Shown here: in pieces, positions 38,560-51,641 of the stretch
Layout: each line of letters begins with the position of its first letter
How positions within the stretch are numbered: position 1 is the first letter of the stretch
Source of the DNA: Torreya grandis
Lineage: Eukaryota > Streptophyta > Pinopsida > Cupressales > Taxaceae
Length of the DNA stretch: 64,000 nucleotides
Reading direction: 5' to 3'
NCBI GenBank assembly: GCA_037957365.1
Contig: JARHVA010003635.1
Location: 1,032,501 to 1,096,500 of the forward strand
The notes under the pieces: generated by a model
The model's input: the letters and a program-made list of their open reading frames with translations, nothing else
The model's database searches: none
Told to the model about the DNA's origin: nothing
Program-made: the position numbers and the translations under genes

Positions 38560-38990
38560 AGATCTCACATAGAGACTCCTAACATTTCCTATATTAGTCT
38601 TTATTTACTAGAGAAAACCCTTTCACATTTATCCAGATGTTTCTATAACTACAATAGGAGTTATTCTCACATAACCTAGAGATGAAGGATTGGATCATAT
38701 TATTCACTTCACAAGTCTCAACCTCTCAAATATAGAAAATAATTATGTGAATACATAAAGGGAATCTCTAAAATGGTGTTTTCACTATATAATCTCAAGT
38801 ACTACCTTCTACCAACACCATTTGAATTATTAAAATATCACTAGGCTTTGTGATACATAATGAATAATCCTATGTTAGGAGGTAGGATATCTTGATGGAT
38901 GATGTTTTTTCTAGAGTTCCAATTTAAAAAAAATGTGAAACCTAGGAGGGATCATGCAGGACTAGACCATTAAAGTAGCATACATAATAG
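38560..38990 (+). pseudogene. E6 Gypsy RNase H (decayed)
   Basis: Fragments in shifting frames fit the family order. They are DHIIHFTSLNLSNIENNYVN, then ESLKWCFHYIISSTTFYQ, then MLGGRIS.WMMFFLEFQF and VKPRRDHAGLDH. The last corresponds to the common plant Gypsy segment VKPGRDHAGPDHLSR. Strong decay with many stops. Confidence 0.75.
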
Positions 38991-39229
38991 ATAAGAACTA
39001 GAAGAGATTCACTATGAGTCACTAGATGTGCATCTATTTCAAATCCTTATGATTCTTTAAAATTTATAAGATAGTAAATTTATTAGAGTAATGGATTTTT
39101 ATTGTGTACTATAGAGAAAGGGAAAAAATAAGTTGATCACACAAGATATTCCCTTTAGAATTATCAATAGATTTTTATATAAAATGGGCAATGATGGAGT
39201 ATTATGTAGAGTATCTATAGAACATGAAT

Positions 39230-39965
39230 GACCACAACTGCTTGAAGAATAACATCAAATAATCACATGTGGACACTTCACAAGTGAATCCACTAAGATA
39301 ATGTAGTCTATGGTGGCCTACCCTCTCTCATAATGCACACCAAGTAGCTAAAAAATATGATGCTTGTTAGAGAATCAGAAACCACAATAAAAGGGATGAG
39401 ATCCTAATAAATCCTATGTTAGTAGAATAATAATTTGAATAATTGGGTATTAATTATGTATAAATAATTAATCTCCCTAGAAAATGTATTCATACACAAT
39501 ACATAATAACTATGATAGACTATTTTACTAAATAGATTGAATCTAATATGACAGTAAGTTGTAATGCTAAGGACATAGCCAAGTTTCTCTATGAAAACAT
39601 TATAACCAAATTTGGGTGTCAGATCAATATGGTTAATGATAGATGAACACATTTCCTCAATAGTACTATAAATACTCTCACAAAAAAATTATGAACTCAC
39701 ACCATAAAATCATGGCATATCACCCATAGGCAAATAGAAAAGCAAATGTATTGAACAAGGTCATCAACAAGATGCTTACAAATATATACAATGTCCAAAG
39801 AGATGATTGCTAATATTATATTCTTTCAATCCTATGGGTGCATAAGACAACTAAAAACATGTGATAGGTTTCAACCCATTTCTATTGGCCTATGGAATTA
39901 AAGTAGAAGTGCCCATGGAATACATAGTCCTTAGTCTATGAATTATAATGATCTTATAAATAAGA
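39230..39965 (+). pseudogene. E6 Gypsy integrase, zinc-binding and core regions
   Basis: The zinc-binding part shows CGHFTSESTKIM and KYDAC.RIRN, then KRDEILINPML. The core shows HTQYIITMIDYFTK.IES, AKDIAKFLYENIITKFGCQI and NDR.THFLNSTINTLTKKL. A frame change then gives ANRKANVLNKVINKML and VPMEYIVLSL. The first catalytic Asp is Asn (LGINYV), the second is kept (VNDR), and the Glu position is changed. Not functional. Confidence 0.85.
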
Positions 39966-40016
39966 GATCATGACTCTTTATAGGAAATAATGATGGATCT
40001 AACATGGATGGAATAA

Positions 40017-40137
<121 letters not shown>

Positions 40138-40224
40138 AAGAAATGAACATAAATGATTAATAAGTAAATTCATAAATCATGGAATGATCACAACTTGTGA
40201 ACCAAAGAGTTTTAACTAGAACAA

Positions 40225-40410
40225 GGAGTGTTATCATATGATAACAGTTTCAGAGAACTCCTAGGTAAGTTGCAAATTAGATGGAAAGGACCCTAAATTA
40301 TCCATGAATGATCGCATCAAGGAATTAATGTGTTGAGGTATATTTAGGGAACCATTATTCCTAGGTTTATAAATGGTTTTTTATCAATCCTTTCTACCAA
40401 CAATATTTAT
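40225..40410 (+). pseudogene. E6 integrase C-terminal segment
   Basis: Reads DNSFRELLGKLQIRWKGP and GTIIPRFINGF, corresponding to the plant Gypsy C-terminal pattern (…GKLQ.RW.GPY.I…G.I…VNG…). It binds DNA in active integrases. The frame is interrupted and lacks a clear end. Confidence 0.7.
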
Positions 40411-40506
40411 ATCATCTCATAAAAATAACATGAGTGTGTTGAGTAACACTAAGTAGTTTAGGGTTTTTATTTAATGTATTTTATTCTTATTTTGTTTATA
40501 GGTTTG

Positions 40507-40508
<2 letters not shown>

Positions 40509-40552
<44 letters not shown>
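40509..40552. repeat. (AT)n microsatellite
   Basis: About 22 AT units directly before TGTTAGGTTAATG, which could be an LTR start. Confidence 0.95.
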
Positions 40553-40555
<3 letters not shown>

Positions 40556-43154
40556 AGGTTAATGTAACTAGAATAAAAGTCATAATTAATAGAGCGTGAT
40601 GAAGTGATTAAGTCAACACTGAAATAACACTTCCTAAAAGTATGCCTGGAGACATGTTACCAGGTACATCCAAGAATGAGGTTATGCTACACAAAGTATG
40701 GGGAAATAATCTATAAAAATAATTTAAAATTCATTAATGATGACACACTTGAAATATTTCACCTTTTCCAAAAAGAGATCTATTAACTCTTCAAGTCAGA
40801 ATGTACCTTGAACTCTTTTGCACAAGAGTACACATGAAAAGGTACAAGCACAAAAAGGAGATTATAATTCAGTCCAAATCAACACCTAATACCATGAGTT
40901 TCTTGAAATTAAAATAATAATAAAGGTCCACATATGAGAGTTTGAGTTATGCACATAAATAATCACACCTAGTCATTCATGAAAATTGAATGCAAAAATC
41001 CATGCTTCAGTAAAATCAACTTACATAACATTAGGTTTATCATGAGTTAATAGTCAGAATATATTTGCACATCAACTAAGTGTCAATATGTGCCTATTAA
41101 CAACCCTTAATATGAACCCATGTAAATATTATTGTATCCTCACATAAATCACAAAAATATTGGTGCATAAAAAAATTGCACAAGGTTCTTAGACTTTAGG
41201 TATTGATAAGTGAGAAGTGTGTAGAGAACAAATTCTAAATTAAGTACACACCTAACATATTTTTTATTCTTACATTATCATATTCAAGAGACTCATTATG
41301 TCTAAATAATAAATTTCTATGCCAAATCATAGTGATACACACCTATGATCTCATGATTCATAGGTTACAATCTATGTTACACACCCCTCCCTTCATAGGC
41401 CAATGTAAGATCCCAGAGGAAATGCACATGATCCCATTATACACAAACTCTCCATACATATTATTAAATATAACTTATTAAATCCTAAAGTGTGAAATAA
41501 TTATTTTGCATATGATCCCAAATAGAGAAAAGTGGATAAATCTATTGCATGCACAAAGATGACATGGTAAAATCTAAGGAAAGCATGTATATCTTCCATG
41601 TCAACAAATGAGATCTAGGTGGATTGACACATGGTGGTCATAAGCAAAGGTGGTAGTTAGGCTTGATTATATGTCAAGTGAGATTGAGTTAGAATGTAAT
41701 TAAATGAAAAAGTGGTAGTCATGTTGTCTATATATGTGCACATGGCTCTTCTAGCTATAGAAGTGTACTTTAGTCTTTGATACACATGCAAATCATCTAA
41801 ACATATAAGAATGACCTTCCAACTATTTCTATGAAAAAATAATCATCATTTAAAATAACTATTTTGTGGGATTTTGGCCCTCTTGATTCATTTTGGGTTC
41901 TAAGCACTAACTATCTAATTCAAATTTCCTATCTATAATATAAAATTGTGAATTAATTATGTAGGCTCTTTCCCCACTCTATAAAAACCTTAGTCCTAAT
42001 TATAAAAGCATCCCACTCTTTAGTATAATAAATATCTACCCATTATAATTTGTAATATTATATTAGGCATTGAAATTGATAAGAACTTAACTACCTTTCT
42101 TTGTGCTTTGAGTTCTATGTGTATTTACAATTGGTGATATTTTTTTTTGGATTTTCATCCCTCTCATTTTTTCTTTCCTTTGTACTTCTACATGAAATCA
42201 AAATTCTCTACAAGTCACATGTTGTGTATAAATAGGTCTATTCAGGCATTATTTATGGACCATTTATCATCCCTCCTAAAACTTCATTCTATTCCCATAC
42301 CTCCATGTGAAATACTTATGTAGTGGGTGTCTAGTTTGAAGACTATGTGCATTCAGTTCCTTAGTTTTATTGTGACCTCAAGTGGGTGAGCTACTCACTC
42401 TATTCTTGGTGCATCACCATTTTTCCTTCCAGCAACCCTCTTACCCTTTATCCCCCTTTTCCTTTCTCAATATTATGTTTAGAATTAGTGGTAGATTATG
42501 TTTAGCCTATTTTTCGACACCCCTCCTTTTCTTTTCAAAAACAAATACATTGTCGTAACATCTAAAACTGCTAGTTGGGGGTCTTAGTTCATTATGTATT
42601 TTGAATATGCATTTTATGTTGAATTTTTTATCATTAATATGTATTTTTTTGAAATTATTTATCTTTATTACAAATTGGTTTCAAAATCATTTATGGATTT
42701 AATGAAAAAAGTTACATATATCAATATTAACAGAATTCATGTTTTATACGTATTAGTTAATGAACAAATTCAAATTATTTATGATATATAAGATAATAAA
42801 ACTTGTAAAATATTGTGATTAATATTTCAATGTAAATTTCTCAAGATGGTTTTACTTTATCATTATTGAATAAATTATATTTATGGATCATAAAGTCATT
42901 ATAATTATTGTTGAAATTAATGGTTTATTTTTAATAATATCTATAAGGGTTATTTTGGTGACCTAAATATTTATAAGGGTCTTATTTTAAATACTTTGAT
43001 ATAATTATTTCCATAATGTAATGGGTCAAAGGTTAAAAATATTTGAATAAAAGGTGATCTTTTTATAAGTCTAGATGATGTTCATTGTATCGATGGTTGT
43101 TATGTTGATGAAAATGACTTACATGGCTTTGATAAATGTAAAGGTGGTGAAATG
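40553..43154. other. Unclassified; possible E6 3' LTR and T-rich flank
   Basis: No coding domain. It follows the E6 integrase and opens with TGTTAGG, and it contains a TATA-like CTCTATAAAAACC near 41978, so part of it may be the E6 3' LTR. I could not find a matching 5' copy. From about 42590 the plus strand becomes T-rich; that part is the left flank of the E4 insertion and is contiguous in origin with 58747 onward. Confidence 0.4.
41978..41988 (+). promoter_or_regulatory. TATA-like box in possible E6 LTR
   Basis: TCTATAAAAAC after a C-rich stretch (TCCCCAC). It would be the U3 promoter if the surrounding segment is an LTR. Position and orientation fit E6, but the LTR itself is unproven. 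Confidence 0.3.
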
Positions 43155-43159
43155 TTACT
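43155..43159. repeat. E4 target-site duplication, left copy
   Basis: TTACT, repeated exactly at 58742-58746. Confidence 0.85.
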
Positions 43160-45951
43160 ATTGTCACCAAATATTTAACCCTTGAAGAGTGTGTTCAATC
43201 ATATTCCATATTTTTGAAACATGGGAATACTTATAGGTATGTAGGTGTACCTACGGTGTAAGTAAGCCTCTAAATTTAAGGGTTAATTCCCTGAATGTAT
43301 CTTGCAATGCTTATCACCTAAACTAGTTATTTCTTGTGGGAAAATAGTTATAAACCTTCATGAAATTAACCTAATCTAAGGGGTTGATACACCAATATTA
43401 TTTCCACATGACCATCATACTCCTATCATAAGGAAACAAGGCATATAAATTAGCTTCAGAGTCCTAAAGGATTCTAACATCAATGTTTCAACATAGAGGT
43501 GAGATGTATGAAAGAAACATAAGGTAAATGAAATAGAGGGTATAATTAACACTCTAAGAACAATATTACACTTTAAAGGATCCTAAAATACTTCAATACA
43601 CTCTATATGACCCATTAGAATAGGAATTATTGCATAAAGATGAAAGGATAAGGTAAGAAAGGAAAGAGTATTATCACTAACTCCACCATACATCACTTTG
43701 CACACTTATAAAAATTTTCATGAACTAAAAAATATAATTTAATTAATTTTTAAAGGAAAAATATAATGTCATTATAGTAGGGATTTTCCATACATGGTGT
43801 GGTATTAACTTGCAAGATCTAAAATGGTTGTTACTTATAGAATTGGAGAGAGAAGTGAGAAGAGAGAAGTCCAAGAGTCACTATGGCATGTGTCATGCTG
43901 AGAAAAGGAGTTAAATATGTAGGATAATGAATTTTTAAACATATAATTCAAGGTATAATAAGACAAATGGCCTTCAAAGGCATGAAACTCCATGAAATGT
44001 GGCATAGGACTCCTTTTTCTTGCTCTAAAAACTACCTTCATGATTTGGCCCTTTTGGAACGTCCCACAACTAATTAAGGATAAAAATGATGATTTAGATA
44101 ATGGGTATGGATTTTATACATGATAAACCATATATTTTTTTCATCCCTAATCATCATTATTCTTCTAGAGATGAGTTATCACTACTTGTAGTCTAAATAA
44201 CTCCTCTTTCAGTCACCCCTCACACTTGGCTTCAAATTTAGTTTTATTTTTCCATGAAAATATATAGATAATATTTAAGGACACATTTAAATACTTCACA
44301 TATCCTTATATTCCTTAGGTACACCTTAAATAGCCTCCCACTTGAAGTTTTCACCCTTCTCTCTATCTTGCTCATTTTGCTAGTTTTGACTAACTGAGAT
44401 GGAGGTACTTGTAGAAGCACTTAAAAGTTTTAATTAAGCATGAAATAATAATAGTGAGCTATATTAAGTCCTAATATCCTTCCAAAAGTTTTTTAACCTC
44501 TTGAAACATTTCCATACCTACACAATACCCAAAATAGTCAGGAAAACCTCATTTCCCCCCTGTCTGTAAAAGTAGGGAACTCCTAAAGATGATGGGGAGG
44601 ATCCCTAGAGAGTCCTCTACAACTTAAAATAAATTTCATTCCCATTAAATCTCATTTGGATATATCTCTTTCTTTATTTTCTCCATCAGGTCATGAATCA
44701 GGGTTTTGGAAGGTTTTAAGATCTTTCCACTCTTAGCCTTCATTCATAGAGTTGTGATGTTAAACTCAAGAACCAATTTCACAAAATGATTAATTATGAC
44801 CCTCTCTAACTTTTCCAATCTCATTTATCTCCCACGAAAAGTATCCAATAAGATATTAGCAATCCAAATCACCTACTCAAGCATTATCTTCCATTTCCTA
44901 TAGGCCTAATGGGATCTTAAGCCAAAAATGACTTTCACATGACTTCCTTTACATCCTTATAGATTGAAAAAAATTGAAATATTTTTTACATGGATTAGGA
45001 GCTCACCTAATGTTATAAATGAACCTGGCCCTCTAGTTGAGCTTTAGGCCTAGTTGAAACCATGTAGGTCTATCTATATCTTGGTGAGTTTGAACCACTA
45101 TGCTATGTTTCAAGTATCTATGAATGATTTTTCATGTTTTACCTATGTGACATATTTTTCTAAACTTTTTCTCAATTTATCACTGCTCCCTAGTTCACCT
45201 AAATCTCCTTTTCCTTCAAAGTATATAGGTTTGCATACAAAAGGAGTGCCCTCTATCTGAGACAAAATAGAGGACACTTCCCCTATTTTATCAAACAAAG
45301 TGAATATTGAATGGGATTATCCAATATATTAGGATGTTATATGTTAATTTTCAACTCTTTATGATACCCTTGGAACCTCCAAACACTTCAAAACCTAAAA
45401 TAATCACATGGAAACTACTGATTGTGTGCAAGATTTGACATGGGACTATATGTTGCTTTTCTTGGAGATATTATTTGTGTGGTCTCCATATGGTAAGAGA
45501 CTCTTGATAAAAATATTATCATTATTAAGGTTATATAAACCCATTTATCACTCCAACCTTCCACATACTCTCTCATACACCTTTCCACCTGATTGGTCTG
45601 GACTGAGTGTAAATATTGACTATGTTTTCTACTTGAAATGACACTTAAAGGTGTACTTACATGACTTAAGAATTGAAAACAATGTATAAGTATTATTTAA
45701 TATTTCCAAGGTCATTTGAAAATTATTTAAATTTATCCTCCTCATGTTCAAGCCATGCCAACATCAAGGACCCCAATTATTTGCTCTCTGCCCACCATAG
45801 TCAGCTATAGTTGATTATGTAGGGGGCTTTTAGGTGTTGATTAGCCTTGAAACTTGTGTCATATACCCTTGAAACTTGTGTATTATGAATCACTTTTGGG
45901 CTGTTATGTGTCTCCATTATTGTAAGTTTTCATGTATAAGTTAGTGCCATG

Positions 45952-45977
45952 GACTATATATATATATATATATAGTC
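45952..45977. repeat. Palindromic (TA)n in E4 LTR
   Basis: GACTATATA...TATATAGTC forms a 26-base perfect palindrome. The other LTR has a shorter form at about 56394-56413. It could supply a TATA box for either strand; this is inference. Confidence 0.5.
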
Positions 45978-47379
45978 AGTTGTAGTTCTTTTTAAACCAA
46001 GGTACACTTGTAAGTGTGCCCAATTGGCCAAAAACCTAGTTATCCAACCTTGTTTGATTCTCCTTAGAAAATAAATTCCCTCATCAACTCAATAAAATTA
46101 CCTATAATGAATATATGCATTCATATTACCACTTAAGGGGCAAAGGTCACTTGGAACTTGAATTCCTATAGAGATCATTGAATGGTTGCAGTGGACAAAT
46201 GGGCAATTTGGAGGCCCCTAAATACTACTTTAAACTATTCATAATCTTCCTCATTTTTAAAGGATCTTCTACTATGTGGGGGATATAATTTGAGTGCATT
46301 TATGTTCATCAATATTCATTGCAAAATTATTGTGGAGTATCACAAAAAGTGTCTAGTGCTCTGTTTTAGAACTTTAAGGAAACTATCTTTAAGTTCATAG
46401 TCATCACCTCTTAAAATGGGTTTCCACTCTTATTTTACAATATAATAGTTTAAAAAAGGTTCTCAATATATATCCAAATTTTAAAAACTTTATGGTAACC
46501 TCAAAAACTATTAAATATCTTCTTACAATACCCTCATGCCTCTATGCAGGCTTGTAAATGTTGACACAATAATATATAGGGTAGTGAAGGAAAACCTTGA
46601 GAAATATGAATGTTACATGACCTTATACATGGCTCTAAATGCATTTCATCAACTCTTCAACCCTTATGAGGATATCTATCATGTTTATATACATATATTC
46701 CCACTTTTAAGCCTTTGTGGGACCGCCTATAGGTGTATATTGCAATGTATAGGTAGTGATTGTGGACATGAGTAATGTGCATAGTTTAGAATCCTACCAA
46801 TAGTATTAAATACGTCTAAAATACTTCATTTGATTTTATTCATATTTAATATCTAAAAAAATGTTTATATACCCTCACTTTAATGTTTTCATTCTTTATT
46901 GAAGCAGGTGTAAGTGCACTTTTCATGTTGCAGACCTAGTAGTGAAGGTTGAGTGACTAATTTCTATGCACATGAACTTGAAACTAGTCTATACCTTCTC
47001 CAAATCATATAATGGATATTATAAAAAAATTTATGACTTGTAACTAGTTCAAACACCTCTATTCTAATGTGTCATTCTTTTGAGAGTGCACACCAATGGC
47101 ATATGACTATGTACATGAGAGAATTAACTATCACAGTCCCTCCTTTGTAAATTAAAGAACCTTTACTTGGTTGTGCATGATTCAAGAAAATGTTAAACAT
47201 ATTAAAAACCTTTATATACCTCTCATGAACATTATCAAAACCCAAAACACTATGACTATAGCTAGAAGTAAACAAAAGATTGATAGTGATATAATGTGAC
47301 TTTGTGTTTGAATCAAATCATAAACTTGTAAGACCAAAAATGAAGGAGGTAATCAATATGATGGGAGATACATTGAGAA

Positions 47380-48847
47380 CTGTTTGTAATTTTTTCTTTC
47401 CAAGGCCAAATTACTACCCTAGCATCTGAAACTTCACCAAAATGGTCATATATAGTCAAAAATGTCAAAAGCATAAAAAATGGTTTCAAAGGTCATTAAA
47501 TTATCTCAAGGAGTTTTAAATATGTTCAAAAGGGTTATTTTATCCTAAGTCTAAAAATTCAAATTATAAAAAGGTCATTTTATATGCTAAATAGCCCTAA
47601 ATTATCTCCCACATGACATATTTTATATTATTATTAATATTTATATATTTTAATAATTTTAAAATGTTATTTCATCCAAATAAAGTTTTCAATGACAAAA
47701 ATTGAATTCTTGAAAAAACAAGAAAATTAAAAGATTCTTAAAAAATATTGTATTAATTTTGAAAAGGAAAAAAGAAATCAAGATGAGTCCCACTTCAAGC
47801 AGAAGGAGCATGCAAGTGGAGTTAGTTAAGGTTGACTTGTCAAGCCTTGTTTATTGATTTCCATGCAAAGGGAAATATTTTCTTGTTACAACTCAACTTG
47901 AAAGAAACTCAAGTAGAGTTCTCCTTGGAAATATGTCATAGTATTTTTGGAAAGGGTATTTATTTCTATCAAACTTGGGCCCATCATTCTTTTCAACACA
48001 AATATTTGGAGCTCATCATGCATTTTTTTTTGGAATTAAGGATTTAATGAATAAATTATTGTAAAAAAGAGTTAGTCTTGAGTTAATTCAACCAAGACTA
48101 ACCCTTATCTCATCCCATTTCTTGTTTCAATACCAAAAGGAAGGTTTCTTGAAAAATATAAAGAAAGGAAATATTTCAAGGAGGTTGTAATTAATTTAAA
48201 CTCAAAATTGACTTGAGTTCACATCCACTTGATCTTCTCATATTCTTTCAATGCCAATCTCTTGGCCTTTTGTATAATTTTCTATAAAATTACCTTTTGG
48301 AAGTAATTTTAAAAAAAGGATATTGGTATTCAATAATATATTCTTGGAAGCTAGACAGAGGAAATTGATTGAGTTATATTTTTTTTGGTTTTGGATGTGG
48401 ATTCTACATAGTGTGTTTTTTATTACATACCATTACTAAGTGGGATTACATCCCATTTGGGTAGGTCCCTTCCACACCTATTATTTACCATCTCATTTCA
48501 CTTCTCTTCCTTTGCAAGTCATTTGAAGAGGTAGATCCCTTCATCTGAAATATTGATGCAAGGGTAATATAGAACTCCATTTTCATTTTGATTAACAATG
48601 CCAAGAAAATATCACAACATTTAGGTGTATCACCCCATTAAAATAAGTTTTCCCCTATAATTTCCCCTACCCATTTTCATCCAATATAAAAATAAATCAA
48701 ATTTAATAGATAAATCCTAAGGGAACCAACCCTCTCTAGAGGTTCTTCTCAACACAGAGACACCCACCCTTTGAGAAGATCTCATTGTTTCAAATGGTTT
48801 TATGATTTTGTACATCTTCAATCAAGGTGAAACTCCAAGTTGACAAT
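47380..48847 (+). mobile_element. Solo LTR of the same superfamily inside E4 left LTR
   Basis: The E4 right LTR has one GATAA at 57821-57825 at the corresponding place. The left LTR has GAGAA (47375-47379) and GATAA (48848-48852) on either side of 1468 extra bases. The insert starts C|TG and ends CA|AT, the same unequal terminal bases as E1 and E4 but reversed. It also holds the family LTR block in reverse complement at 48712-48772. These two signs put its coding direction on the plus strand. No internal region remains, so it is a solo LTR left by LTR-LTR recombination. Confidence 0.75.
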
Positions 48848-49776
48848 GATAAAATCATATCACATCCACATGAAACCTTACAAAGAACCAAACCTTCTAC
48901 AAGTAGTGAAACTGACTACAACTTCACATGGTAAAAACATCTTGAAATTTAAGCTATTTGATCCATGAAATCCTTTCTAAAAATGACAAAAATCATGGGA
49001 ATCATGAGAGGATAGATTAAACATCCTCTATAAAAAAATTCAATATCTAATTTATATGAAACAACTCAAATAAGATCAAAACCTGTAGGGTATGGGAAAT
49101 AGTAAGCAGAAAAACACAATCAAATTGTTAGAGATGATTCATAAAGTATAATACATAATTCCTTAAAATAAAAGCATAAAATTTAATACTAAAAATTTTA
49201 ATATCAACCCCCAAAGTCATTTGAACTATAATTTCTCCTATTGGTCGCACCAACCATGAACTTGTTGACTAGTTTCATGTACATGATGGAGCGATGGATG
49301 AGAATAATGGTTATAGATAAAATTTGGAACTTAATAATAATTTAAAGCATGTAAATTAATTTAATTAAGTTTAATATACATACCAAAATATTCTCCCACA
49401 TGTCATTCTCTCCAATAGGTCGTATACCTTTAAAAATCTCCTTTTTCCACTTACTTTCTTGATTTTCAATTATAACCTACAATTTTTTAGTTATAATATC
49501 ACACGTATAATACGTAATGACATATTTTATGTTTATGAGGATTTAATAATGAATGGACACCTTGAAAACCATACCACTTGCATTTAATGCTCATTTATGA
49601 CCCCTAAGTGACTCAAAATGATAAAAGGTCTAATTAGACCATGAACAAGGATAAAATAACATCTAATCACATCTAATTAACTATAAAAAACCCTATGACA
49701 TTATACTAGTCCCCTATATAATTTTTTGACTATATGGGGTTGTCCTATTTTGACTTGTGGTCAAAATGGTCAACAT

Positions 49777-49820
49777 TCTTGGTAATTTCCCAAGGGTGGT
49801 ATGCTTGTTATGTGATGACC
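49777..49820 (+). other. E4 internal-edge motif (weak tRNA-Arg-like form)
   Basis: Plus strand reads CTTGGTAATTTCCCAAGGG, then GTATGCTTGTTATGTGATGA, a diverged form of the motif at 12465 and 28796. Confidence 0.5.
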
Positions 49821-49899
49821 AGTTGCCTAATCCTATCCATTGGGCTATTGAATCTCCTAAACATAGGTTAACACAAAAATTGACTTTGAAAACACACCA

Positions 49900-50480
49900 A
49901 ATATAATTAAATGCACACAAAATAAGACACTTAAAATAAACACACATGTGTTCAACTAGAACACTTATGGAACATAACACAATTGAAATAAAGACACACA
50001 CACATATTCTACTATTTACAAGTCTCACACTTAAGGAAAAACATATGATCATACCTCAACTAGGATAAAATATTATCCCCCTTTCATCTTTCTCACTCCA
50101 TGAATATAACCTAGCATGAGGAGCATGCTCATCACTAATCACTTCCATATGTGTACAATCAAGAAGCTTACCAACTTTATGTCCTTTCTTGCTTGTAAGT
50201 AGACTATTTGGAACCTTTATGAATTATTTGTATTGATATCTAAGGAAATTTATTGGGGCTGAAACAACTATGATCTCTATCATATTCAATGGATGCTGTC
50301 CATAAAAATTTAGATTGGAGTATATGATAGTCCTCTCAACCTTGTCTTCTTCTAGGGAAAAATGTGCTTGATGTTTGAAAGCGTCAAGCTCTTATTATTC
50401 ACAATCCAATACCTTTAAAAATATCTCAATATAATATGGATATCCTAACTTTTATTTAGGCTCAAAAACTTCAACCTTGA
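49900..50480 (-). other. E4 internal 3' untranslated segment
   Basis: No domain. It carries a block rich in ACACA and CACTTA (49915-50040) that recurs at the same distance from the edge in E1 (12640-12730), E2 (21300-21400), E3 (28930-29060) and E5 (62690-62770). The 112-codon minus frame at 49714-50052 crosses the LTR edge and is not a gene. Confidence 0.45.
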
Positions 50481-51000
50481 CCTTATTCTCCATGTTCACA
50501 ACTCCTTGGGCATACACTACATCAATCTCTTTCATGACTTCAAGTCCTTGATCAGTAGAAATACATTCACCTTCATGTTTTATAGGACATTTGACAACAT
50601 GATCCTTAGTCTCATTAGTAATCTCAACATTAGATTTTCAATCTCTTTGGAAAAAAGGAGACTTACCCAACTTATCAAATTCTTTGCATATGGCATTGAT
50701 CCTTTTCCATAGTTATTATTCATTAAAAACATGAAACTATTCTCCATGATTAGTGAGATAATAAACATCATGTCTTTTAGAGGTATTACCCAAATCAGAT
50801 GTATATTTATTGAGAGGGGAAGTATCATTATAAATTTGATCAAACTCTTGATATATGACATCAAACCTTTGCCATAATTCATTCTCATCTACCTCATGAG
50901 TGTCATTATCCAAGGCATCATCATCAATATCAAGGACAAAGACATCATTCTTCCCATTATGTTATTAAATGAGATTTATCAACCTATCATCATCATACTC
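50480..51000 (-). pseudogene. E4 frame downstream of protease, with internal duplication
   Basis: In one minus-strand frame, NELWQRFDVIYQEFDQ (near 50840-50888) is followed about 57 residues later by LWKRINAICKEFDKLG (near 50660-50715). Only three stops fall between them. E2 has a single DMWK.LNAIVKEFE. The repeats are amphipathic and could be coiled-coil or helical. No known family recognised. This frame takes the place of RT in a complete element. Confidence 0.45.
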
Positions 51001-51005
51001 ATGAA

Positions 51006-51641
51006 TCATGTAGTTACCTTTAGCAACATGAGAATGTTGACACTTAACTTAGCTCCTTCAAATGGATCTCCATGCATGATATAAGTCCTAAGTTTAGTTT
51101 TCTCAAAATATTCATAAGGATCATGCTTATATGCATCTGAACCATACTCATCCAAGAAAAAATCAAAAATTACTTCAAGTTTAGAATCACCATCCTCCAC
51201 ATTAGATTCCTTCTTCTCATGGACAACACAATTCAAGTTAGAACTTATTTCAATGTAGGAATCAATGTGAAACCTTGCAAGAAGTTGAGTTATTATGGTC
51301 ACTTTAGTCCCATACCTCATCCTAAAATCCAATAAGGACCAATAAGATAAGATATAACCACCTATATTGGTTGTAAAGTCTCTTGAAATGTAGATTGAAA
51401 AGTGAGTTGGGAGGTCAACAACAACTATGTCTTGGAAAATGGGAAAACTAAGACAATCATGTAAGAAGACCTTCAATTTTTTTATCATAACTATTATCTT
51501 AGTAGGTATACCATATAATTGGATAACTCCCTTATTATTAGGTTCATATATTAGGCCCAACTTATCAGCTACAACTTGGTGCATGATTGAAGTAGAAGCA
51601 CCAATATCCACTATGCAATTATAGACCAATTTATCACCCAC
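51006..51641 (-). CDS. E4 retropepsin, open 211-codon frame
   Basis: The longest open frame of the window. The active-site loop reads NCIVDIGASTSIMH at about residues 8-21 (family D[ST]GAS; the Asp is kept, with Ile in place of Ser/Thr). It continues with ADKLGLIYEPNNKGVIQLYG, then FLHDCLSFPIFQDIVVVDLP, then SRDFTTNIGGYILSYWSLLD and FRMRYGTKVTI. The last part is shared with E2. The tail after residue about 140 is acidic (VEDGDSKLEVIFDFFLDEYG) and may be a linker. The Met at 51641 is only the first Met after an upstream stop; in the living element protease would be part of a Gag-Pol polyprotein. Retropepsin matures that polyprotein. Whether this frame is expressed is unknown. Confidence 0.78.
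   Translation of the reverse strand: MGDKLVYNCIVDIGASTSIMHQVVADKLGLIYEPNNKGVIQLYGIPTKIIVMIKKLKVFLHDCLSFPIFQDIVVVDLPTHFSIYISRDFTTNIGGYILSYWSLLDFRMRYGTKVTIITQLLARFHIDSYIEISSNLNCVVHEKKESNVEDGDSKLEVIFDFFLDEYGSDAYKHDPYEYFEKTKLRTYIMHGDPFEGAKLSVNILMLLKVTT

Larger units (their letters stand above)
43160..49776 (-). repeat. E4 left (3') LTR
   Basis: Starts ATTGTCACC and ends GTCAACAT. Collinear with 53601-58741 except for the extra segment 47380-48847. Shared family block at about 43240-43300. Confidence 0.9.

Noticed and set aside
46536..46775. 79-codon frame MPLCRLVNV..., with a similar frame at 56980-57228
   Set aside because: The two lie at equivalent positions of the two E4 LTRs, so the similarity follows from LTR duplication. 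No known domain.
49714..50052. 112-codon minus-strand frame
   Set aside because: Crosses the E4 LTR/internal boundary, is Cys/Phe/Val-rich without a family pattern, and has no counterpart in E1-E3 or E5.
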